From Adiantum capillus-veneris (taxonomy: Eukaryota; Streptophyta; Polypodiopsida; Polypodiales; Pteridaceae): a stretch of 64,000 bases of DNA. Under the pieces are notes generated by a model. That model did not search any database, was not told the DNA's origin, and worked only from the letters and a program-made list of their open reading frames with translations. Positions within the stretch are counted from its first letter, which is position 1, and each line of letters opens with the position of its first letter. This document shows, in pieces, positions 22,419-33,959 of this stretch. The position numbers were made by a program, and so were the translations under genes. The stretch is taken from the NCBI GenBank assembly GCA_014529385.2, contig CM043971.1, positions 86,752,840 to 86,816,839 of the forward strand, given 5' to 3'.

Positions 22419-24055
22419 GTATTTTGTAGCTTTTGGCGTCGCCGACCCGCGCCTAATTTCATCATAAGTAGAATTTTACACTTTAAAATAAAAAACTAAG
22501 CATAGGCGGGGTATTGGGGTAGCATTGGTAAGCATTTAGATGCATCCTGGGTCAAAAACGGCTAGGTAAAAAATCCACTACTGTTAATAATTGTGATTTT
22601 GGCACTTGACCTAAAGTGGGGTTTGAGACCATAAACATGTGTGCTTAGATCTTATAAACATTTTCTAGAAGTTTTGTTACATTCGGATATCATTTGATGT
22701 TGTAACGGATGTGATTTGTTTATCAATGAGCGATTGGCTTTTGGTGATTTCAGTCACTTGAGTGTAGCTTGAGTTAGATGTGAGTTGTCTATTGTTTTCC
22801 AACAGATAGACAATTTCTTGTAGCCTCTATGCACTAGTTGAGTCAACTTCATCCCATGGATTGACAATTTAATCGTGATTCTCGCTAAACCTGCAATAAG
22901 ATAGGATAGTGAGGTTAGACATGCGTCCCAGAAGAATCTACCATGATCATTAGCTATATTCATCAAGTTGACCCTCATAAGACTGTGATTGATGCTTTGA
23001 AGGAATCAACTTTATAATCTCAAGAAAAAATGAAGCAACCTTGTAGAAAATTTTACGTGACTTTTCCACAATTGTGCTATTGATAATTGAAAGTTTCATG
23101 TGCAAAACAAAACTTTCGAGTATATAAAATAATCGAAAGCTCTAAGTGTTTGATATGGCCATCTTGAGCATATCATTGTATACAAAGAAAAATATGTTTT
23201 TGATATATTTGTGAGTTTTAGAAAGTGATATGTTGCTTACCCTCTCCATTGACGACTCAAGGTGGCAAGGAGAAGAACTTTGGTATGCAACAATTATTGG
23301 ATTCTTTCAAATATTCAAAACTGCGTAAGAGAAAAAATTGATATTTTCATTCTTGAGACATAAGCATTCAAAACCATAAAATAATATCAAACTTTCCACA
23401 TAGATCCACTAAAAGTATCAAAGTACATGGTACAAACACAATTGTGACGCCTAAAACCTTGGTTTCAATAATATTATGGAGAATACAAGATTTTCAAGAG
23501 ATTTTGCACGATAAAAAATTAAAGATAGGGTTCAAGCAATGAGAGTTAACTCAGTTAGAGAGTCGAAAAAATACGTATTTTCCTTAGTTTTAACATATAA
23601 AGTCATTTTTAGTTGTCAAATTACACTAGAACAGCCCCAATTCCATGATGAGACCTTTGGAAGACCAAAATTCTGCTCTTATTCAACACGTGCTCAAGTA
23701 TGAAATTATGTCTATAACTTGCGTGTGACATGGAAACTAATCTTTGAAGAGCATTCTATTGTTTTGTAGCACTAAGTACTAACACTTGACTTTTATAAAC
23801 ATAAAAAAGGCCATCTCTACAAAAAGATATAAGAATTTTATGGTTTTTTTTGGCAAAACAGCTTAAAATTTTACTAAAACTTATAATTTAGAACTTACCG
23901 TAATTATTTCCATAGGGATTGTATCTTGGCATGGAGAAAAATCCAAGGTTTTTGTTTCCTCATAACCAATCTATGGTAGAAGCAAGGTGTTAAAACAATC
24001 TTTCTAGCTTGACAAAAAAATTGCCAAAACTTGGTAGGAAAATAGGACACTTGAA
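22419..24055. other. Intergenic, no recognisable gene
   Basis: AT-rich sequence with no domain, RNA gene or bounded repeat that I can support. It begins with a possible primer-site-like string at 22434 and ends at the truncated LTR of gypsy element A. Confidence 0.5.
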
Positions 24056-25299
24056 TGTCCAATTACAGGAATAGTGTTAAATTTAAGAGTAGCGGAAATT
24101 AGAGAGAGTACTTTTGTGAAATTACTTTGTGAGCATAGCGGCTGAAAATAATTAATGATAGCAATACAGACATAGCATTTAGTTAACTTGGCATGAACAA
24201 TACTTTTGCAAGACAGAGAGTTTAGAGAACATGACAACAGTTGAGGACCAGATTTATGTGGAGCCGGTCCCCCCTCCAATAGGAATTTGTATTATAGTTT
24301 CTCCCATCAAGAGAGACTTCTTACAATAAAATATTTGTGTTAGTTGTGACCTAGGTTATGCAATGAGCATGGAAAGCTTCATGCATCATGAGCATAAAAT
24401 AAACTTTGTGGAAAGCATTAGGTATCCCAAGCCTCAATCCCAAGACCTCAAACACCTTCGAAGGTGGAGAGAGCTAGCAAGGAATGAGGGTAGGGAATAG
24501 GAAGAAGAAACATTTGATAGGAGAAAGAACTAGCTCCTCACTTATCATCACTCTTCTTGCTAGCATACATAATAGCATAGTAATGAAGATGGAGAAGATG
24601 GCAAGCTTAAGCATTGAAGCATGGCTCCTGGTTGGATTTGCATTCCATAGCCAAGAGTGTTGGTGTAGGCTCTCAACCTCTCTAATTTCTTGGAGAAGGA
24701 GAGGGAACTCTTGCACTTTGCACTTCACACAATCAGAGTGTGTGAGTGTGTGTGGGAGAGTATACGCCCCAAGCAGGGCCCCTACTTGCATTGGTCAACC
24801 CCCCATTCTAGCTCATGCTTGCAGCTCATTGGACCTCTCCAAGCCTAGCCAATCACAAGCAAGAGTCATACCAAGAAACAAGGGTAGCCTTGGGACTAGT
24901 GCCCCCCTTTCCCCTTTGAGAGAGAGGGCTTGATAAATGCTAAAACAATTAATTAAATCCACTAAATTATCATTGGACCCCTTGGAAGGCCAACCAATAG
25001 GATTGAGGCACACCATGAGGGTAACCTAGCTAGGGGCTTGACATGTGTCCTACTTGCCTCTTGGGCAAGGGATGCCCTTTGGGAGAGAGAGTGGTCAAGT
25101 AACCACCCCCCCTTCTTGCATGGCTCGCCCACTCCTTGTAGTAGGGACCTACTTTGACTTTTGTGCCACCTCAAGACCATCAACCTTGGGCCTAGTTCTC
25201 ACCACAAGCTTGGCCCTTAAGCCCCTCAAGCTTGGACTGGGTTCTCAGCTCAAGTACATCCCTAGCATCTCAAGCATGAGAAGCACCTCAAGTATCTTA
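24056..25299 (-). repeat. Truncated 3' LTR of element A
   Basis: Matches 30810 to about 32058 over its length (shared text includes GTGAAATTACTTTGTGAGCA, TTTCTCCCATCAAGAGAGAC and ACAATTAATTAAATCCACTA). The part corresponding to about 32060-32423, the polypurine tract and the end of the chromodomain are missing. LTR sequence is joined directly to integrase C-terminal coding DNA at about 25298-25302. The left boundary (TGTCCAATTACAGG at 24056) is approximate. Confidence 0.8.
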
Positions 25300-25301
25300 A
25301 T

Positions 25302-26420
25302 AATATATCGTTGGATAAGCTTACCATGTCATAGTACCTTGTTCTTCATGCGGAAGAATAGCTTTGGCTTGTAGAACCTCTTATTGGTCTTCAACTTTGG
25401 GAGGGGCTTCAATGATTGGTGCACTTGGTGGCTCTCCTTTGTAGGTCTTGCATAGGCACCCATGAAAAGCATTGTGTATGATCCAATGGTTGGGGGACTT
25501 GAGTTGGTAAGCGGTCTCATTGATAGGCTCCAAGATTTGGAAAGGACCATAGTATCTTTTTGCTAGCTTAGCATAATACGTTTGCTGGTGCATAGGATTT
25601 TTGCCCGTCATTTGCCTTAATTGAGTCTTAGGAAACTTAAGTAATACCCAATCATTTTCTTTGAATGTTAAGGCCCTTTTGTTCTTGTTAGTTGTAGCCT
25701 TTTTCCTTTGTTGAGAGATGAATATAACCTCCTTAATCTTTTGAAAATCTCCTTGTTGGTCACGGCTATACTCATCGCGGCATCGAAAATCTTTCCATGT
25801 TCCTTGAGTAGCAAGGGACTTTTAAGTCTTCCCTCAATGATCTCAAAATGTGCTTTTCCCGTAGAATTATGTACAAAATTATTGTAGGCATACTCTACAA
25901 GAGGTAAGTACTTTTCCCATTGTGAGCGTTGATCTACTTCTGTAACATAATTCTGTATTAAATCGAGTATCATAAGATTGTCTATCTCACTTTGGCCATC
26001 TGGTTGTGGGTGATAGTTCAAAGAGAAATTCAATCTTGTTCCTAGATTTTCAAAGAGACCTTTCCTAAAATTATTGGTCATTCTAGGATCTCTATTTGAC
26101 ACAATGGATGTTGGTAATCCATGGTCTTTGAAAATCTGTGATATAAAGAGAGTTGCCATTTGGTGTGCCTTAATAGTATTTTTGACAGGAATAAAGTGTG
26201 CTTGCTTTCTAAACTTGTCAACTATTGTCCATATTCCCGTATTCCCATGGATATACTTGGGTAATCCAAAGAGTAAATCCATGGATATACTCTCCCATGG
26301 TGAATTTAGGATATCCATTAGTAGGAGTAGTCCAGGTTGCTTCCCTCTATCATACTACTTGGTCTTTTGGCATACTACACATATTGAAACATACTCTTGT
26401 ATGTCAAGTTTCATGGTAGG
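25302..26420 (-). pseudogene. Integrase catalytic core and C-terminus of element A
   Basis: The main open piece is 26318-25668 (minus). It gives SPWESISMDLLFGLP (first Asp), a region with KQAHFIPVKNTIKA, IVSNRDPRMTNNF (second Asp) and LNYHPQPDGQSEI (Glu), so the DDE triad is present. The C-terminal module (YYAKLAKRYYGPFQILEPIN, then AYQLKSP) lies at 25611-25381. The following chromodomain is cut off by the fusion to the LTR at about 25300. Frameshifts lie between 25668 and 25611. Integrase would insert the cDNA; chromodomain types direct it to particular chromatin. Confidence 0.9.
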
Positions 26421-27046
26421 CCAATAGAAATACGTCTCTACTCCTAGGAGAATAGGTTGAATGCCTCTATGCTCGCATACAGAGGAGCATGGGATTCATA
26501 CATAACTTTCTCATGAAGGGAATGGGTAACACATAGCCTATTTCTATGGACAAGATAACCATCTTGCAAGGTGAATGGTTCCTCTTTCTTCCCAAAGCAA
26601 GGCCTGACACTATTTCTCTAAAATCAGGGTCAGTAGCATACCCATCTATCATAGAAGATAGATCATTGTGAGTAGCTATAGAAATCGCATTAACTTTTGG
26701 TCTTTGTGAAAGTGCATTGGCCACTTGATTGTGCTTACCATCTATGTGATCAATATGCAAAGCAATGTCTCACCTCATTGTTTGTCGAAAAGCTTGGTAT
26801 GGGTCATCAAATACTTGAGACTTTTGTGGTCGGTTCGTAGAATAAATGGAGTCCCCAATAAGTAGTGCTTCCATGTGTCTAGGGCATGTAGAACAGCTAA
26901 AAGCTGTTTCAGATAAATGCCCAAGACTCTTTCTTCCGTATTGAGCCTTCGGCTCTCATATGCTATGGCATGCCCTTCTTGAAGCAAAACTACTGCAAGG
27001 AAATCACCATAAGCATCACATTAGACCTCAAATGGCTTTGAGAGAT
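26421..27046 (-). pseudogene. RNase H and integrase zinc-domain region of element A
   Basis: The minus strand at 26987-26775 gives LLQEGHAIAYESRRL after the start codon, then LLAVLHALDTWKHYLLGTPF and LRTDHKSLKY, the gypsy RNase H. 26760-26467 gives HIDHIDGKHNQVANALSQRP, the end of RNase H, and the linker to integrase with DPDFREIVSG. A frame change near 26770 separates the two. The usual HHCC zinc motif after 26500 is decayed. Confidence 0.85.
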
Positions 27047-28420
27047 CCGGAAACATGAGGATTGGTTGGGAGGTACGCTTTTCTTTGAGCTTATCAAAAG
27101 CATTTTTCTCCTTAGTAGTCCATACATACTTAACGTTCTTCTTTGTTAAGTCATGTAATGGTCCTGCTATTTGAGATAATTTTGCCATGAAGCATCTATA
27201 GTATGCGCACATACCAATAAAGCTTCTTAGCTCATGTAGATTCCTTGGATTAGGCCATGCTTTTATTACCTCTAACATTAGGCAAAATTTGGACTCACAA
27301 AGGGGCCCTTTAAGGAGTTTGAATTTACCTCTCTCTACCAAAACGGGCGCATGGATAATTTTTTTCAAACAAACTCCAAAGTTGGCGGAGGTTTGACAGT
27401 TAATATGTCCTCTTCAAGCTCTATCTACTGATATATAGCACGCCATGAGATTCCTCATATTTTAGAAGATTATTTTTTTTATTCACTTAGATTTCGACAG
27501 AGTTGTCACATCATAGGTGAGTCAGAAAAAAGAATCTTCTAAAATATGAGCAATCTCATGGCGTGCTATATATCAATAGATAGAGCTTGAAGAGGACATT
27601 CTAACTGTCAAACCTCCGCCAACTTTGGAGTTTGTTTGCAAAAATTTATCCATGCGCCCGTTTTGGTAGAGAGAGGTAAAGTCAAACTCCTTAAAGGGCC
27701 CCTTTGTGAGTCCAAATTTTGTCTAATGCTTCGGTGGATCCATACGGATACCATCTTGAGAGATAATATGACCTAGGTATTGAATCTCTTGAAGGAAAAC
27801 TAATTTGCTTTTCTTTTGGTTGAGAAAAAGCTTGTTCTCCCTCAATTCTTGAAAAAACACTTAGAGATGTTGATTATGTTCCTTCAAAGACTTGGAGTAG
27901 ATGATGATATTATCAAAGAACACTCTAGTGAATTTGCGATAGGGTCTAAAATTTTTCTCCATTAGACAATTGAACGCAGCTCGTGCATTAGTCAAGCTAA
28001 AAGGCATGACTAGATATTCTTAAAGACCAAAAAGTGTGGGAAACGCGATCTTTAGGATATCTTCATCCACTATCCTTATTTGATGATATCCACTTTTAAG
28101 GTCAATCCTATTGATGTAGGTAGAGCCTTGTACCTCATCAAAAAGACCTTCTGCCGAAGGCACAAGAAATTTTCTTTTGATAGTGATATGGTTTAGTGCT
28201 CGATAGTCCACACACATACGTTATGTTTAATCTTTCTTTTGCATTAAAAGGACTAGAGAACAAAAGAGGGAGGAGCTAGGCCTCACCATCCCTTTGTCTA
28301 CCAATTCATGTACTTGCCTCATGATCTACTCTTGTTGAGCTTGAGAAACTCACTAAGGAGTCTCGTTGGGGTGGTGAGCTTCCTAGAAGGAGCTCAATGC
28401 GATGGTCATCATCCCCGTGT
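27047..28420 (-). pseudogene. Reverse transcriptase of element A, interrupted by a foldback element
   Basis: The minus strand from about 28340 shows CVDYRALNHITIKRKF, INRIDLKSGYHQIRI (first catalytic Asp) and MPFSLTNARAAFN. At about 27925 it reads FFDNIIIYS where FFDDILIYS-type text is expected, so the second Asp of the catalytic pair is Asn. Next come QYLGHIISQDGIRMDP, then the 453-bp foldback (27276-27728), after which LEVIKAWPNPRNLHELRSFI and FIGMCAYYR complete the thumb/connection. Several frameshifts occur. RT would copy element RNA into DNA. Confidence 0.9.
27276..27728. mobile_element. 453-bp foldback (inverted-repeat) insertion in RT
   Basis: The left arm 27276-27487 and right arm 27517-27728 are each 212 bases and are reverse complements with few mismatches; the loop is about 29 bases. 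Examples are CATTAGGCAAAATTTGG at the left against CCAAATTTTGTCTAATG at the right, and GCACGCCATGAGATT against AATCTCATGGCGTGC. RT text is continuous on both sides, so it is an insertion. It has no ORF and no obvious target duplication. It resembles a MITE/foldback DNA element, or an inverted duplication formed during repair. Confidence 0.9.
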
Positions 28421-28970
28421 CTTGGAGGTAAGTCCATAGGGATATCATTGATGAACACATCTTGGAATCCTTTTAGAAAATTAGACAAGCCTAACTCTTC
28501 TTGATTCCTACCATTTACATTTGAAAAAACATTAGGATCTTTTAGGGACTGTTTGACAAAAATCATGTATGCAAAAACTGAGCTCTTCATTGATTTATCA
28601 AAAGCAGGAGGATTTACAAGTAGTATAGTACGGCCACACTCACTAGCATCTATATACATGTTCTTTCACTTGTAGGTGAAGTAGATTCTCCTTTTAGGTA
28701 ACTTCAGGTTGGCATCCATACGATCAAACCATGGTGCCCCTAGGATAGCATCCTCATGTTGGAGAGGAGAGATAAAAAGGTCTTCTTTGTCGACATAGCT
28801 TTGGACATGGAGCCTCAACTTCCCAATCAAGGGATTAATGGAGGCTTGTTGTCCCGTGAAAGCAGTGTTGACCATTATAGCATCTCCTATCTTGAAAGCT
28901 TGAATGCCCAAATTGGTGGCCAACTTTGTTGATATAAAGTTGTGAGTAGAGCCAGGGTCAAACAAGATGA
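28306..28970 (-). pseudogene. Aspartic protease and PR-RT linker of element A
   Basis: 28965-28666 (minus) begins MFDPGSTHNFISTKLA, where D-P-G-S replaces the more usual D-[ST]-G-[AS] but is common in chromodomain-type elements. It continues with NTAFTGQQASINPLIGKLRL and EDAILGAPWFDRMDANLKLP (the ILG flap-end motif). 28659-28306 carries the linker GFQDVFINDIP and DLPPRHGDDDHRIEL that leads into RT. There is one stop or frame change between the two pieces. Confidence 0.88.
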
Positions 28971-30395
28971 ATGCATCATGCTCTCTTACCTTTCCCCAAG
29001 CATAGGACAGAGGTGCACCTTTGCAATGAGCATCCTCTTTTGGAGCTTTGATGGTGGAAGCTCTAGGAGTCTCATTGCAAATATTCTTCTTGGGGCAAGA
29101 ATGATAACCATGTCCCTGCTCCCAGACTTAAAATACTTATGGTCCCTCTATGGTCCTTGGGAAAATCTTCAAGCTCTTCAGGAGAGAGTTTGTTTTTCCT
29201 TTGTATACTCCCTTCTCTTTGGATCAATTGTTTTTGTTTTTGTTGTTGGAAGTGCCCTTGGGAAGAATTTTGGGCATTGGTTTTCCCCTTGGTATCACCT
29301 TTGTCTTTATTTTCCATGGGCACTCCGTCTGGCCCCTTGTTGGAAGTTGATTCGCGAAGCAACCATGGTGTGGTGGATTACTTTAGTGATAGAACCAGGC
29401 CATTGAGAATTCACATACTCGGCCATCTCTTCAGGTAATCCTGCACAAAACTATCTTTTGCTCGGCAAATTCTATCTTTTGGAAGACAGTAGCCTTGAGA
29501 TGTAAATCCCAAAACTTTTCTACATACTTGTGGATAGCCTCATGAGAGAGAATCATCAAGCTACACAATTCGGTAAGCACTTTGTCCTTTGCATCGTTTG
29601 CAAGGAATTACTTCATGATGGAAACTCTTAGAGTTTTCCATGTCTTTGAGGCTTTGTCGTTGTTATGAAGGCTAGCCCACCCTTGACGACAAATTTTTGA
29701 AAGCTTGGATGACTCTATGAAGTCCTCATCTCCAAAGGCTACATCAACTTGTTGGATAAAGGCCAACACTTTGTGGGTAGCAACAAAGGTGAGAAAAGAG
29801 ATACTCTTTCCTCCATCTTTGAACTTCTTTAGCTTTTGTGACCTTCGCCATGCAGGGTATGATTTGCGATGTCCTCCTTTCCTATATTCTCTAGGAGAAT
29901 AGCCATAACTTTCATCGGAAGAGGAGGAAGGTGAAGAAGAAGGAGAAGAGGGTGACCTCTTTCTTGGCCTTTTCTTCCTTTATTTCCTCTCTTCCCTTTT
30001 GGGGTGAGGAGAAGAAGGATTGTGTGTTGATCTTTTCCTCTTGGGAGGAATTGGCGATAGTCTAGAACGCCATCTTCTTGGAGCCACATCTTCAAAGGAA
30101 CTTAAAGTTTCATTGCTTTATTGCTCTTTGGATTCTCCTCTTGTATGGCAAAGAGTCTTCTTTTGGGGGTCTCTTCAAGAGACCTCCTAAGCTCTCTCTC
30201 CTCTTGGAGAGGAAAGGAAATCCCATAAGCGCAAAGTTTTTGGGTAACTTTGGCTTGCAAAGCAAGGTTTCCCATAGCTTGTTGCAACCTAGTAATGAGA
30301 TAATTGACAAACATGGGGGCATAATCATTAGCACCTTCATGTGCAAAATCAAAGCTATTAATGTTCATTCTACTCTCTTGGTTATTGTCAGCCAT
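28971..30395 (-). pseudogene. Gag of element A, with an Arg/Ser-rich segment
   Basis: Starts MADNNQESRMNINSFDFAHE at 30395 (minus), about 400 bases after the primer site. A Met/Leu-rich helix (LITRLQQAMGNLALQAKVTQ) follows. Between about 30065 and 29830 another frame reads an Arg/Ser-rich stretch (PRRWRSRLSPIPPKRKRSTH; later KRPRKRSPSSPSSSPSSSS). The capsid-type domain follows to about 29430 (KYVEKFWDLHLKATVF), and near 29110 GHGYHSCPKK marks a decayed zinc knuckle lacking its first Cys. Several frameshifts. Gag would package element RNA. Confidence 0.8.
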
Positions 30396-30796
30396 GTTAA
30401 CAAAATTTGTGTACGTACTTAGTGTATGATTTGGAAATTCAAAACATTAGTTGCCACTCCTCTTAACCTTTGAAAATCGGCTCTTAAGTATGTACACCCA
30501 CGGATCGAAGTGGTTAATATAGAGAGTAGTAGAGTGGGTCTAATATTGCAAAGTTGCCCAGGGCTAGCTCCTTTTGGACTTCTTATGGCTCAATAATGGT
30601 AAAGCCGTACGCAAGTCTAAAAAGACTCCATTATTAAGTCCAAAACTCCCGAGGTGTGCACCATATCTCACATAGTGGGCTCAACAAAACCGATAATAGA
30701 TCCCAATCCCACTTACCCTAATATAATTAACAAAATCAACCATTTATAGGCTACTTAAGGACCTCTCTTCTTAAGCAAGAAAAGAGAAACCAAATG
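30396..30796 (-). other. 5' untranslated leader of element A
   Basis: Non-coding DNA between the Gag start and the primer-binding site on the minus strand. No repeats or other features seen. Confidence 0.6.
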
Positions 30797-30808
30797 CTCT
30801 GATACCAA
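30797..30808 (-). other. Primer-binding site, initiator tRNA-Met
   Basis: On the minus strand TGGTATCAGAGC lies one base inside the LTR end (30810). It is a perfect 12-base complement to the 3' end of plant initiator tRNA-Met. Confidence 0.93.
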
Positions 30809-30809
30809 T

Positions 30810-32423
30810 GTAATGGAATTGGCCTATTAACTTAAAAGTAGTGGAAATTAGAGAGATTAATTTTGTGAAATTACTTTGTGAGCATAGGGGGTGGACATAA
30901 TTGATGATAGAAACATAAACATAGCATTTAGTTAACTTGGCATGACCAGTAATTTTGCAAGAGAGAGAGTTTAGTGAACATGACAACAATTGAGGACCGG
31001 ACTTAGGTGGAGCCGGTGGTCCCCACTCCAATAAGCATTTGTATTATAGTTTCTCCCATCAAGAGAGACTTGTTATAATACAATCGTTGTGTTCCTTGTG
31101 ACGTAGGTGAGGCAATGTAGATGAAAATCTTCATGCATCATGAGCATAAAATAAACTTTGTGGAAAGCATTAAATATCCCAAGCCTCAGTCCCAAGACCT
31201 AAAACACCTTCTAAGGTGGAGAGAGCTAGTAGGGAATGAGGGTAGGAAAGAGGAAGAAGAAACATTTCATAGGAGAAAGAACTATCTCCTCACTTATCAT
31301 CACTCTTCTTGCTAGCATACATAATAGCATAGTAATGAAGATGGAGAAGATGGAAAGCTTAATCATTGAAGCATGGCTCTTGGTTGTATTTGCATTCCAT
31401 AGCCAAGAGTGTTGGTGTAGGCTCTCAACCTCTCTACTTGCTTGGAGAAGGAGAGGAAGCTCTTGCACTTTGCACTTCACACAATCAAAATATGTGTGAG
31501 TGTGTGTGGGAGAGTATACCCCCACAACAGGCTCCCCACTTGCTTTGGTTGACCCCCCTTGGTAGCTCATGCTTGAAGCTCATTGGACCCCTCCAGGCCT
31601 AGCCAATCACAAGCAAGAGTTATACCAATCAACAAGGGTAGCCTTGGGACAAGTGTCCCCCTTTTCCCTTTGAGAGAGAGGGCTTAATAAATGATAAAAC
31701 AATTAATTAAATCCACTAAATTATCATTGGATCCCTTGGAAGCCCAAACAATAGGCTTTAGGGACACCATGAGGATAACCTAGATAGTGGCTTGACATGT
31801 GTCCTTTTTGCCTCTTGGGCAAGGGGTGCCCTTTGTGGGAGAGAGTGGTCAAGCAACCAATCCCCCTTCTTGCATGGATCTCCCCCTCCTTGTAGGGATC
31901 TATTTTGAATTTTGTGCCACCTCAAGCCCCTCAACCTTGGGCCTAGTTCTCACCACAAGCGTGTCCCTTAAGCCCCTCAAGATCTTGGGCTGGGTTCTCA
32001 CCTCATGTACAGTCCTAGCATCTCAAGCATGACAAGCATTTCAAGCATGACAAGCACCTCAAGAATCTCAATCATCAAGAACTTCAAGCTTCTGAGTCCT
32101 CAGGAATGTGAAGCACCTCAAGCTCGGGCTCGATTCCCACCTCAAGCAGAGCCCTGGCTTTTTTTAGGTCAAAGGAATTTTAACACAAACTATTGGAGGT
32201 CTTCAATGAAGTTAACCCTAAGGTATTTATGCTCCATTGGTTAGCCTTGATCTTTGATAGACCATCTCTCATTTGGGCCCCTTTACCATTGGCCCTGTGT
32301 TGAGATAGATCTATAAGCACATGTCTATATGCTAACTCTTGGTCTCCTTTATTCTCCCACATTGAATGATCAGTTTAATATGAGAAAATATTTTGGGTTG
32401 GTTAGATATTAGATTTAATGACA
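30810..32423 (-). repeat. Full LTR shared by element A (as 5' LTR) and element B (as 3' LTR)
   Basis: About 1.61 kb. On the minus strand it starts TGTCATTAAATC (32423) and ends CCATTACA (30810). It has a primer site on its left and a polypurine tract plus integrase-chromodomain coding DNA on its right, so it is flanked by element interiors on both sides. Its first 1.25 kb (from 30810) matches the truncated LTR at 24056-25299. Confidence 0.85.
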
Positions 32424-32437
32424 TTACCTCTCTTCTG
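32424..32437 (-). other. Polypurine tract of element B
   Basis: Minus strand CAGAAGAGAGGTAA immediately before the LTR start TGTCATT. The tract sits after the end of the integrase/chromodomain reading frame, as expected. Confidence 0.7.
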
Positions 32438-32769
32438 AAATCATAGTCATCCTCGACTATGAGGTAGAAGGGGTAAAGCGTTCGTCATTAGTCAATCTTA
32501 CTTAGCGGGTAGAGGATCCCTTTTTACCCTACACATCTTTCCAAGATGGATGAATAATCCATTTGGTGCTTGGGAGACATAGTTGTTGCAAGCATGTTTG
32601 CTCTTTAGTCCATTTCATTTCTCCAAGTAGATTTACAAATTCTACTTGGTGTTTGAGAGATGTCATCATCCGTGGTCGTCATCACAAACATGATATTAAG
32701 CATGCATAGTATTTAAATTTGTGCACAATAAAAAGAGAACTAGTCTTATAAGACAAAAAAATTGGTCAT

Positions 32770-33947
32770 TTAAAAGAAATGGTGCTTATCTAATGTAGCA
32801 TTGCCAAGGTTCATACTATCCTTAAGTTGTATTCCTTGCATCCATCTAGCATCTTCAAAAGGATAATTTTTGAACTTAATAAGATACCATCGGATAATTT
32901 TGCAATGTCGTAGTACCTTGTATTCATGCTGAAGAATGGCTTTGCGTTGTAGCACCTCTTCTTGGTCTTCAACTTCTTCAATGATTAGTTCACTTGGTGG
33001 ATCTCCTTTGTAGGGCTTGAGTAGGATCACATGAAAAGCATTGTGTATGAGCCAATGGTTGGGAAACTTGAGTTGGTAAGCGGTCTCATTGATAGGCTTC
33101 AAGATTTGGAAAGGACCGTAGTATCTTTTTGCTAGCTTAGCATAATACTTTTGATGGCCCCTAGGATATTTGCCCATCATATGCCTTAATCAAGGCTTAG
33201 GAAACTCAAGTAATACCCAATCATTTTCTTTGAACGTTAAGGCCCTTTTGTGCTTGCTAGCATCACATTTTTTCCTTTGTTGAGAGATGGATACAGCCTC
33301 CTTAATATTTTGAAAAGATTCTTATAGGTTATCGCTATACTCATTGGCATCAAAAATCTTCCCATGTTCTTTGAGCAGAAAGGGACTTTTAGGTCTTCCC
33401 TCAATGATCTCAAAACGTGCTTTTCCCATAGAAGTATGTACAATATTGTTGTAGGCATACTCTACAAGAGGTAAGTACTTTTCCCATTGTGAGCTTGATC
33501 TACTTCTGTAACATAAGTCCTTAGTAGATCGTGTATCATAAGATTGGCTATCTCACTTTCGCCATCCATTTGTGGGTGATAGGTCAAAGAGAAATTCAAT
33601 CTTGTTCCTAGATTTTCAAAGAGACCTTTCCAAAAATTACTGGTCATTCTAGGATCTCTATCTGACACAATGGATGTTGGTAATCCATGGTGTTTGAAAA
33701 TATGTGATATGAAGAGAGTTGTCATTTGGTGTGCCTTACTAGTCTTTTTGATAGGAATAAGGTGTGCTTGCTTGCTAAACTTGTTAGCTATTGTTCATAT
33801 TCCCGTATTCCCATGGATAGACTTAGCTAACCCAAAGACAAAATCCATGGATATACTCTCCCATGGTGAATTTGGGATAGCCAATGGCTGGAGTAATCCA
33901 GGCTGCTTCCCTCTATCATACTTGGTCTTTTGGCATTCTACACAAAC
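32770..33947 (-). pseudogene. Integrase and chromodomain of partial element B
   Basis: The minus strand from about 33947 gives PWESISMDFVFGLAK (first Asp), IVSDRDPRMTSNF (second Asp) and LTYHPQMDGESEIAN (Glu), then YAKLAKRYYGPFQILKPINE and a chromodomain-like end (YLIKFKNYPFEDARWMQGIQ). The text is very close to element A, but here the chromodomain is complete to its stop at 32770. The element is cut at about 33947 inside the region before the integrase core, where unrelated gag-like sequence begins. Frameshifts near 33460. Confidence 0.9.
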
Positions 33948-33959
33948 CCAGCTCTAGAT

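Larger units (their letters stand above)
24056..32423 (-). mobile_element. Chromodomain-type Ty3/gypsy element A, minus strand
   Basis: On the minus strand the order is 5' LTR (32423 down to 30810), initiator-Met primer site (30797-30808), Gag (30395 down), protease, RT, RNase H, integrase (to about 25331), then a 5'-truncated 3' LTR (about 25299 down to 24056). This is canonical Ty3/gypsy order. Numerous frameshifts, a mutated RT active site and a foldback insertion inside RT show it is dead. Its 5' LTR also serves as the 3' LTR of a partial copy B to the right. Confidence 0.85.

Noticed and set aside
22434-22455. TGGCGTCGCCGACC string as a second primer-binding site
   Set aside because: Match to tRNA-Asp complement is poor and no LTR end is fixed just before it; noted only as a possibility.
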